NCBI GenBank assembly: GCA_947501685.1 | Contig: CANMWQ010000004.1 | Location: forward strand, 397,078-461,077 | From: an uncultured Litoreibacter sp. | GTDB taxonomy: Bacteria > Pseudomonadota > Alphaproteobacteria > Rhodobacterales > Rhodobacteraceae | Direction of reading: 5' to 3' | Length of the DNA stretch: 64,000 nt | Part shown: positions 57,980 through 64,000 of the stretch, piece by piece | How the letters are laid out: every line of letters starts with the position of its first letter | How positions within the stretch are numbered: position 1 is the stretch's first letter | Translations under genes and position numbers: made by a program | Notes under the pieces: generated by a model | The model's input: the letters and a program-made list of their open reading frames with translations, nothing else | What the model was told of the DNA's origin: nothing | Database searches by the model: none

Positions 57980-58735
57980 ATGCAGCTTTCAGGCAAACAC
58001 GCATTTATCACCGGCGGAGGCACCGGCATCGGGTTGGCCATCGCTCAAGCCTTGGCCGCGCAGGGCGCATCCGTCACCCTCACCGGACGCCGGATCGAAG
58101 TGCTTGAAGAAGCCGCCGCCGGGCTGAACGGGCTGGCTCTGGCGCTGGACGTGACCGACCCGGACGCCACGCGCGATGTGGTCGCGGCCGCGGTCGCCCA
58201 AAACGGCCCCGTGCAGATCTGCGTGCCGAATGCGGGGATTGCCGAAGGCAAGTCGATCTCGAAGATGGACCTGGCCTTCTGGCGGCGCACCATGGCCACC
58301 AATCTGGACGGCGCGATGCTCACAATACAAGCCTGCCTGCCCTCGATGCTCACCACAGACTGTGGCCGGGTGATCGCCGTCTCCTCCATTGCGGGCGTGC
58401 GCGGCCTGCGCGGCGCGCCGGCTTATTCGGCGTCCAAACACGGGCTGATCGGGCTGATCCGTGGCCTCAGCGAGGATTACATGGGCGGGCCTTACACGTT
58501 CAACGCGCTCTGCCCCGGCTATGTGGACACGCCGATTGTGACGCGCGGCACGGTGGATATCGCGGCGCGCGCGGGCATCTCGGAAGAGGAGGCCTTGGGC
58601 ACGATGGTCCGCTCCAACCGCCACAAGAGGCTGATCGAGGCCCGCGAGATTGGCGAGGCCGCCGCGTGGCTCTGTGGCGCGGGCTCTGGCAGTGTGAACG
58701 GGCAGACTATTGAGATTGCGGGCGGGCAGGTTTAG
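57980..58735 (+). CDS. Short-chain dehydrogenase/reductase
   Basis: A 251-residue classical SDR with the cofactor loop TGGGTGIG at residues 11-18, the NAG motif (VPNAGIAEG), the catalytic Ser in VSSIAGVRG and Y-x3-K in YSASKHG. A GAGGAGG site precedes ATG 57980. The gene is divergent from pntAB. The Arg after the cofactor loop (GRRIEV) hints at NADPH preference. Substrate unknown; 3-hydroxyacyl-CoA or alcohol types are common. Confidence 0.9.
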   Translation: MQLSGKHAFITGGGTGIGLAIAQALAAQGASVTLTGRRIEVLEEAAAGLNGLALALDVTDPDATRDVVAAAVAQNGPVQICVPNAGIAEGKSISKMDLAFWRRTMATNLDGAMLTIQACLPSMLTTDCGRVIAVSSIAGVRGLRGAPAYSASKHGLIGLIRGLSEDYMGGPYTFNALCPGYVDTPIVTRGTVDIAARAGISEEEALGTMVRSNRHKRLIEAREIGEAAAWLCGAGSGSVNGQTIEIAGGQV

Positions 58736-58739
58736 AGCG

Positions 58740-58766
58740 CGGGACGCCTCCGGCGGGCATATTTTT
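58740..58766 (+). terminator. Terminator downstream of the SDR gene
   Basis: A short GC hairpin (CGCC TCC GGCG, 58745-58755) followed by GGCATATTTTTGG, five bases after the SDR stop. The CCTCCGGCGGG-ATATTTTT core is very common in Roseobacter-group intergenic regions, in my experience. The convergent gene ends at 58788, so it may serve both strands. Confidence 0.55.
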
Positions 58767-58787
58767 GGCAAAAAGAAGCGGTTGGGC

Positions 58788-59330
58788 TCAGCTCTGAAAC
58801 CGTGAGGCCAGCGCTTTGATGCGGGCGCCGTAAGCGGTGGCGCTTTTAAGATCGCCCTCTGGAAAGCCGCCCCTGCCCGCGATGGCCATCACCCCGCCAT
58901 TGGCCCCGGTCCAGTTGGTCGCGCTGTCGGGGTTGTCACGGCTGGGCGGAGAGCCTTGCCCCAGCGACGCCCAGATCATCCCGTGCTGATTGGCCAGTGT
59001 GATGAAGTAAGACAGGCATTCGCCCTTGTCGCCATTGGTCGAGCCCGACGCGGTGAAGCCGCCCGCCAGTTTGTCCTGCCAACCGCGCTTTTCCCAACGT
59101 CCGCTGCTGGCATCCGCAAAGCGCTTAAACTGCCATGCAGGCCCGCCCATATAGGTGGGGCTGCCAAAGAGGATGGCGTCAGCGTCGTCCAGCGCTTCCC
59201 ACATATCGGGCTTGGCTGCGCCGTCATGCGGCAAAGACCAAACGCGCCCGCCGGAAGCCTGCGCAATGATCTCAGCCAGCTTGGTGGTGTTCCCGGTGCC
59301 CGAATAGCTGACGATTTCGATCTTTGGCAT
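58788..59330 (-). CDS. Flavodoxin-like / NADPH-dependent FMN reductase family protein
   Basis: Start at ATG 59330 (MPKIEIVSYSGTGNT), where the FMN phosphate-binding loop SGTGNTTKLAE begins, as in flavodoxins and WrbA. Further FMN contacts are in FGSPTYMGGPAWQFKRFAD and AIAGRGGFPEGDL. The 180-residue length fits WrbA-like NAD(P)H:quinone oxidoreductases, which reduce quinones in two-electron steps. It lies downstream of hppD on the same strand and may be co-transcribed. The quinone role is inference. Confidence 0.86.
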   Translation of the reverse strand: MPKIEIVSYSGTGNTTKLAEIIAQASGGRVWSLPHDGAAKPDMWEALDDADAILFGSPTYMGGPAWQFKRFADASSGRWEKRGWQDKLAGGFTASGSTNGDKGECLSYFITLANQHGMIWASLGQGSPPSRDNPDSATNWTGANGGVMAIAGRGGFPEGDLKSATAYGARIKALASRFQS

Positions 59331-59388
59331 CTGAGCTCCCCTGCTGGTGTGCCGCCAACAGACCCGCAAATACGCTCTGGGATCAAGA

Positions 59389-60486
59389 TCAATCCGCTTC
59401 GGACAAAACACCCCTGTCGATCTGGTCCTGTTCAATTGCCTCAAACAACGCCTTGAAGTTGCCCTCGCCAAACCCGTCATCGCCTTTGCGCTGGATGAAC
59501 TCGAAAAAGATCGGGCCGATCACCGTTTTGGAGAAGATTTGCAGCAGGATCCGCGTCTCCCCGCCGCCCACCACGCCTTCCCCGTCAATCAGGATGCCGT
59601 GTTTTTGCATCTTGTCGAGCGGCTCTTCATGGCCTGTGACACGCGTTTTCGACAGCGGGTAATAGCTGTCGGGGGGCGCGGGCATGAACTTCAGTCCATT
59701 CTCGGCAATCGCATCGGTGGCCGCGTAAATGTCCTTGGCCCCTACCGCGATATGCTGGATGCCCTCGCCATTGTAGCGCTTAAGGTATTCGACAATTTGG
59801 CCTTTCTCGCCGCGATCCTCGTTGATCGGGATACGGATGCGCCCGCAAGGCGAGGTCAGCGCGCGGCTGAGTAGCCCCGAATGTTTGCCCGCAATGTCAA
59901 AGAACCGGATTTCCTTGAAGCCAAACAAATCGCCGTAGAAGCGAAACCAGACATCCATATTGCCCTTGTGAACATTGTGGGTCAGGTGGTCGAGATAATG
60001 AAAGCCGACGCCTTCGGGATGGGTTTTGCTGACCCAGTCGAATTCTTCATTATACGGGTTGGCCTCGTAATATTGGTCGATGAAATAGATCAGCGAGCCG
60101 CCGATACCCTTGATTGCGGGGACGTCCATCGTCTTGCCATCCCCATCATAGGGCGTGGCGCCCTTGGCAACGGCATGGTCAAACGCATGTTGCGCATCGA
60201 CCACGCGCCACGCCATGGAGGGCGCGCAAGGCCCGTGCTCCTCGACAAACTCCCGCGCATGGCTGCCGGGCTCATTGTTCAGCACGTAAGTGATATCGCC
60301 CTGCTGCCACAGCTCGATGGCTTTCGTCTTGTGGTTGGCGGTGTGGGTGTAGCCCATCTTGGTAAACACGTCGCGCAGCGCGTCCGGGTCGGGATGGGCA
60401 AACTCGACAAATTCGAACCCGTCCGTGCCAGCGGGGTTCTCTGGCGTGATCGAGGCTTTCGGGGCGTCATGTGGGAAAGGGCCCAT
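59389..60486 (-). CDS. hppD: 4-hydroxyphenylpyruvate dioxygenase
   Basis: Iron enzyme converting 4-hydroxyphenylpyruvate to homogentisate in tyrosine breakdown. Start at ATG 60486 (MGPFPHDAPKAS). The 365-residue protein carries the three metal ligands in the usual places: His in HYLDHLTHNV, His in GIQHIAVGAKD and Glu in IFFEFIQRKGDDGFGEGN. The Lrp-type regulator gene is divergent, and the intergenic region holds AT-rich repeats. Confidence 0.93.
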   Translation of the reverse strand: MGPFPHDAPKASITPENPAGTDGFEFVEFAHPDPDALRDVFTKMGYTHTANHKTKAIELWQQGDITYVLNNEPGSHAREFVEEHGPCAPSMAWRVVDAQHAFDHAVAKGATPYDGDGKTMDVPAIKGIGGSLIYFIDQYYEANPYNEEFDWVSKTHPEGVGFHYLDHLTHNVHKGNMDVWFRFYGDLFGFKEIRFFDIAGKHSGLLSRALTSPCGRIRIPINEDRGEKGQIVEYLKRYNGEGIQHIAVGAKDIYAATDAIAENGLKFMPAPPDSYYPLSKTRVTGHEEPLDKMQKHGILIDGEGVVGGGETRILLQIFSKTVIGPIFFEFIQRKGDDGFGEGNFKALFEAIEQDQIDRGVLSEAD

Positions 60487-60618
60487 GGGCAATGCTCCTG
60501 CGCTTATTTCCCCGATACTAACGCGGAAAACATGCAAAATATGCGCAAAATGATTGCAAATTAGCGACTATTTGCGCCATTATCTGCGTCAAATAGATTA
60601 TATACGCATAGGTTCCGC
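60487..60618. promoter_or_regulatory. Divergent hppD/lrp control region
   Basis: An AT-rich 132-base gap between hppD and the Lrp-type gene. It contains the inverted pair GCGCAAA (60543-60549) and TTTGCGC (60571-60577), 28 bases apart center to center, and several TTGC/GCAA-type steps, as expected for an Lrp/AsnC operator. Promoters for both directions should lie here. Confidence 0.5.
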
Positions 60619-61080
60619 ATGGATAAGCTCGATCGCATAGATTTACGGCTTATAGAGGCGCTGCAAGAAAACGCGCATATGACCTCGGCCCAATTGGCGG
60701 AGCGGCTGAACCTGTCGCCCTCCCAGGCCGGGCGACGCAAGCAGCGGCTTGAACAGGAGGGCTACATCACTAGTTATGTGGCCCGGCCCGACCCGGCCAA
60801 GCTGGGCCTGACCGTGCAGGCCTTTGTGCAGGTTCAAACCGCCAGCCACACCCAAGAGGCGCACCGCGCCTTTCTCAGCCTTGCGCGCCGTCAGCCCGAG
60901 GTGATCGCCGCCTGGACCCTGACCGGCGAGGCCGATTACCTGCTGCGGGTGATGTGCGAGGACCTGGCCGCGTTGAACCGACTTGTGCAGGACATTTTGC
61001 TGCCCCATGACGCCGTGGGCCGGGTGCAAAGCCAGATCGTGATGGACCAGATCAAACCCGACGGGCCCTTGCCGACCTGA
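60619..61080 (+). CDS. Lrp/AsnC family transcriptional regulator
   Basis: A 153-residue regulator with an N-terminal winged helix-turn-helix (LDRIDLRLIEALQENAHM, LAERLNLSPSQAGRRKQRLEQ) and a C-terminal ligand-binding AsnC-like domain with the EVIAAWTLTGEADYLL motif. Being divergent to hppD, it most likely controls tyrosine catabolism in response to an aromatic amino acid. Such a pairing is common in alphaproteobacteria; the ligand is inferred. Confidence 0.92.
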   Translation: MDKLDRIDLRLIEALQENAHMTSAQLAERLNLSPSQAGRRKQRLEQEGYITSYVARPDPAKLGLTVQAFVQVQTASHTQEAHRAFLSLARRQPEVIAAWTLTGEADYLLRVMCEDLAALNRLVQDILLPHDAVGRVQSQIVMDQIKPDGPLPT

Positions 61081-61164
61081 GCACCTGTTTCGCGGGTGGA
61101 CCTGCGCGCGTGATTGGCGTTTGCTAGAGACCGAGCGAAGACCGCACCCAAAGGGGCCGCCACG

Positions 61165-63063
61165 ATGGAATCATTCCTGTTTCAATCCTCCATCTACCTG
61201 CTGGCCGCCTGCGCCGCGGTGCCGATAGCGGTGCGGCTGGGGCTGGGCTCGGTGCTGGGTTATCTGGTCGCGGGCGTAATCATCGGGCCCGTCGCAGGGC
61301 TGGTCGGCTCCGAGACCGAAAGCCTGCAGCATTTTGCCGAATTCGGCGTGGTCATGATGCTGTTTCTCATCGGGCTGGAGCTGGAGCCCCGCGCGCTGTG
61401 GGACATGCGCCATAAGCTGATTGGCTTGGGCGGGTTGCAGGTCTCCGTGACCACCGGGCTGATCGCGGCGGCGGCCATGGTGCTGGGCCAGCCGGTCAGC
61501 ATGAGCATCGCCATAGGCCTGATCTTCGCGCTCTCCTCCACCGCCATCGTGTTGCAGACATTGAACGAAAAGCAGCTGATGGGCACGGGCGGCGGGCGCT
61601 CGGCCTTTTCCGTGCTGCTGACGCAGGACATTGCGGTGATCCCGATGCTGATCGCGATCCCGCTGCTGAGCAGTGCGGGGATGAATGCGGGCCAAGGGGG
61701 CGGCCATGCGGACGGGCATAGCGACACACATGGGGCCGAAAGCGCCGCCGAGGGCGTGCGCTCCCTGATCGAGACCCTGCCCAATTGGGGCGTCATGCTG
61801 GTGACGCTGGCCGCCGTGGTCTTCGTCATTCTGGCGGGCCATTTCCTGACGCGGCCGATCTTTCGCTACATCGCTTGGGCCAAGCTGCGCGAGATGTATG
61901 TGGCCGTGGCCCTGCTGTTTGTGGTCGGCGTCGCAGTGTTGATGCTGCTGGTCGGGCTGTCGCCAGCACTGGGCACGTTTCTGGCAGGCGTCGTGCTGGC
62001 CAATTCCGAATTCCGCCACGAGCTGGAATCCGACATTGACCCGTTCAAAGGACTGCTCTTGGGGCTGTTCTTCATCACTGTCGGCGCGGGCATCAATTTC
62101 GAGGTGCTCTTCGCCGCCCCCGCCTCCATACTCGGGATGACCCTCGGGGTGATGGCGATCAAGGCCGCGGTGCTCTTCGCGCTGGCCGTCGCTTTCAAGA
62201 TCCGCGGCCGCGACAAGGTGCTTTTCACCCTGTCACTGGCCCAAGCGGGCGAGTTCGGCTTCGTGCTGATCAGCTTTTCGGTGCAGCAGGACGTGATCCC
62301 CACCGCCCTGTCGGAGACGCTCTTGCTGGTGGTCGCCCTGTCGATGCTGCTGACCCCGCTTTTGTTCATCGGCTATGACGCGCTGGCCGCGCGCATCGGG
62401 GTCACGACCACCACGCAGGAGCCCGACGCCATCGACGAACAAGGCGCCGTCATCATCGCGGGCGTGGGCCGCTTCGGGCAGGTGGTCAACCGGCTGGTCA
62501 CGCAATCGGGCTTCAAGACCACCGTGTTGGACCATGACCTCGACACGATCCAGCTGATGCGCCGCTTCGGCTTCAAGGGCTTTTTCGGAGACCCCACCCG
62601 CCCTGACCTGCTGCACTCCGCCGGGCTGGAGACCGCCTCCGTGCTGGTGGTGGCCCTCGATGACCGCGAGGCCGCGTTGAAGCTGGTCCGCCACGCCCGC
62701 GCCACCCGCCCCGACCTGCACATCATCGCCCGCGCCTATGACCGCCCCATGGTGTTCCGACTGTTCAAGGCGGGCGCAAATGACATCGTGCGCGAGATGT
62801 TCGACGGCTCTTTGCGCGCCGGGCGCTACGTGCTCGAACAGATGGGGCTGACAGAATACGAGGCCCATATCCAGACCACCACCTTCTACGACATGGACCG
62901 CGACGGCATCAAACAACTGGCCCAACTCTGGCGCGAGGACATCCCCGCCTCCCAGAACGAGCCCTATATCGAGAAAGCCAAATCCCTGAACCGAGACTTA
63001 GAGGCCGCCCTGCTGGGGCTGATGAGCGAACGAGGGAAGAAAGAGGAGGAGACGGGCGGGTGA
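61165..63063 (+). CDS. Kef-type monovalent cation:proton antiporter (CPA2)
   Basis: Start at ATG 61165 (MESFLFQSSIYLLA); an upstream TTG would extend it by 17 unlike residues. The 632-residue protein has about twelve membrane helices with the Na/H-exchanger signature GLELEP and SSTAIVLQTLNE, then a TrkA_N domain (VIIAGVGRFGQVVNRLVTQSG) for nucleotide or glutathione control. Between helices near residues 175-190 there is a short His/Gly/Asp-rich loop (GGGHADGHSDTHGAE) that could bind metal. K+ or H+ transport specificity cannot be told. Confidence 0.9.
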   Translation: MESFLFQSSIYLLAACAAVPIAVRLGLGSVLGYLVAGVIIGPVAGLVGSETESLQHFAEFGVVMMLFLIGLELEPRALWDMRHKLIGLGGLQVSVTTGLIAAAAMVLGQPVSMSIAIGLIFALSSTAIVLQTLNEKQLMGTGGGRSAFSVLLTQDIAVIPMLIAIPLLSSAGMNAGQGGGHADGHSDTHGAESAAEGVRSLIETLPNWGVMLVTLAAVVFVILAGHFLTRPIFRYIAWAKLREMYVAVALLFVVGVAVLMLLVGLSPALGTFLAGVVLANSEFRHELESDIDPFKGLLLGLFFITVGAGINFEVLFAAPASILGMTLGVMAIKAAVLFALAVAFKIRGRDKVLFTLSLAQAGEFGFVLISFSVQQDVIPTALSETLLLVVALSMLLTPLLFIGYDALAARIGVTTTTQEPDAIDEQGAVIIAGVGRFGQVVNRLVTQSGFKTTVLDHDLDTIQLMRRFGFKGFFGDPTRPDLLHSAGLETASVLVVALDDREAALKLVRHARATRPDLHIIARAYDRPMVFRLFKAGANDIVREMFDGSLRAGRYVLEQMGLTEYEAHIQTTTFYDMDRDGIKQLAQLWREDIPASQNEPYIEKAKSLNRDLEAALLGLMSERGKKEEETGG

Positions 63064-63440
63064 GGTTGAGCCAATTCGGCAAGCGGACACGCTGAACAGC
63101 CCGGACCTCCGTTCACCGTACTGCCCCGCCCGGAAGCACGCCGCACCGGCGGGCAAGTATCAACTCCACAGTTCTCTTTGCCGACCGGCTTTCAACGCGC
63201 TGACCCGCCCGGAATCAAGCCGAAGGCGCCGGGCGAGCGCAAGACCGTTCCGGCGGGCTGGCGCTTTTGAAGCAGCAGCGCATCGCATATTCGGAAGATG
63301 TACTTGGCTACAATAAAGTACTGTCGAATGACCGTTAAAGCGCCACCCCACGGTCTTGCACCCGCCCGGCTGGGGTGACGGCTGGTTTGCGGGACAAAGG
63401 GAGCTTTCGCTGCAGCGGCACCAATGGCGGCTTTTGTACT
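63064..63440. other. 377-bp intergenic region holding repeat copy B
   Basis: After the antiporter gene there is a short GC-rich segment with a partial CCGCCCGGAA...GGCGGGC hairpin (about 63123-63155), which resembles part of the repeat arm and may be a degenerate fragment, then repeat copy B (63190-63396). No gene could be supported; the open frame at 63160-63351 lies inside the repeat and mirrors one in copy A. Confidence 0.55.
63190..63396 (-). repeat. Dispersed ~200-bp element with inverted-repeat arms, copy B
   Basis: Reverse-complement copy of 44275-44476. Arms lie at 63228-63265 and 63339-63370 and are inverted copies of one another, so the single strand could fold into a long hairpin. 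The central ~70 bases are less conserved between copies, but share short blocks such as CTTCCGAA, GCCAA and ACTTTAT. Confidence 0.8.
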
Positions 63441-63923
63441 TTAGCCGCCTTCTTCAATATCAATGGTGATTGCGATTGCTGCGCTAATTGGCGCTGTTCG
63501 TTCGTAAAAAAGTGACTCTAAGCGTTCGTCGGAGCTTCCGTCAAAAAGCGCACCATCAAAACATCGCAGAACACGATCAGCGACAAAATTCTCAAGTCTA
63601 AATCCCGAACAGGCAAATGGATCGTCCGACTTCACCGGACCCGCCGAGCGAAGGGCTACAAAGGAAGGTGTTTGTCCACGAGGCAGCGCATTCACAATCC
63701 CATGTACATCCTGAGCCGAAGTCACTCGGCAGCCAAGCGAGTTGTCAAGGTCAGTACCCAAACCTGTCGGCGAGGGATATACGGCCTTAAAGGGGAGTGT
63801 GACTGGGTTGTAGAACGCGTAATGAACGGGAATTCTCTTCTCTTGTTCGTACTGATATATCCGCTCTATTTGCGCAGATCCACTCGCCATAGCACCATAG
63901 ACACAATCCTCAGAAAAGCTAAA
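63441..63923 (-). pseudogene. 3' remnant of an unknown gene cut by an IS3-family element
   Basis: The reading frame runs from the IS end to TAA 63441 with no break, giving about 160 residues from SFSEDCVYGAMASGSAQIER through IPVHYAFYNPVTLPF. The first in-frame ATG is at 63890, but coding-like sequence continues upstream to the IS border, so the 5' part seems to have been displaced. Its base composition is lower in GC than the genes to the left. The IPVHYAFYNP-type stretch loosely recalls nuclease-fold hypothetical proteins such as DUF6615, but I would not assign a function. It may still be expressed from 63890. Confidence 0.6.
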
Positions 63924-64000
63924 TGAGGTGCCCCTAGTTTCCTAGACGCCTGCCTCATGCATTTTCTGCTGTTTCATTTCATAGTCAACTGGCGACAGCA
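63924..64000 (-). mobile_element. End of an IS3-family insertion sequence, runs off the right edge
   Basis: The outer terminus appears to be TGAGGTGCCCC at 63924 on the plus strand (ending ...CA on the minus strand), which fits IS3-family ends. It follows a transposase reading frame ending at 63942. The other end and any target duplication are outside the window. Confidence 0.7.
63942..64000 (-). CDS. IS3-family transposase OrfB, C-terminal fragment
   Basis: Only 18 residues and the stop are visible: LSPVDYEMKQQKMHEAGV, then TAG at 63944-63942. The SPVDYE-type ending is typical of IS3-family OrfB (DDE integrase-fold) proteins, whose last helix often reads YLSP-(V/A)-(D/E)-(F/Y)-E. The catalytic residues lie beyond the window edge. 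Transposition acts on the element itself. Confidence 0.75.
   Translation of the reverse strand, partial: LSPVDYEMKQQKMHEAGV

Overview
The window looks like chromosome of a GC-rich alphaproteobacterium of the Rhodobacterales (Roseobacter group). The grounds are a complex I (nuo) operon interrupted by small lipoprotein and DUF genes, a NuoE with a long Ala/Lys/Pro linker and a helix-hairpin-helix tail, a liu leucine-degradation cluster, the fused PntA layout and many short intergenic GC-hairpin/ATATTTTT terminators. This assignment is inference from gene content; no rRNA or tRNA was seen.

Layout. 1-11276 (minus): nuoA-B-C-D-[membrane protein]-E-[HhH membrane protein]-[DUF5337-like]-F-[2 lipoproteins]-G-[lipoprotein]-H, with nuoH cut by the left edge; a good sigma70-type promoter lies at 11337-11365. 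11509-13647: a DUF4274-like protein converging on and overlapping a lytic transglycosylase. 13715-22439 (minus): leucine/isovalerate catabolism (liuA, liuB, liuD, a GST, liuE, liuC), interrupted between liuA and liuB by a hicAB toxin-antitoxin pair and two small envelope proteins. 22959-37482: a permuted NlpC/P60-like protein, a DegT aminotransferase, gph, the glmU-glmS-alkD-like operon, a Gly/Asn-rich secreted protein, a lipoprotein, moaA plus an LpcC-like glycosyltransferase, an M20 amidohydrolase, a DUF3179 protein and an acyltransferase.

38043-43753 is a tightly packed five-gene cluster (anchored Ala/Pro-rich protein with a LytR_C-like end, small secreted protein, GT4-like glycosyltransferase, double glycosyltransferase ending in a MurG-like half, small unknown protein). 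It reads as one uncharacterised surface-glycan or glycoprotein system and is the best candidate for undescribed biology here. 43814-51689: a cupin, argE and a complete peptide ABC transporter operon. 51802-63063: a Gly-rich protein, DUF3422, YghU-like GST, pntAB, an SDR, a flavodoxin-like protein, hppD with a divergent Lrp/AsnC regulator, and a Kef-type antiporter.

The right end (63064-64000) is accessory in character. It holds one of two copies of a ~200 bp element with inverted-repeat arms (other copy at 44275-44476), a 5'-truncated gene of lower GC, and the end of an IS3-family element that appears to have cut that gene and runs off the window. A second repeat-like signal is a perfect 18-bp inverted repeat inside the liuB reading frame.
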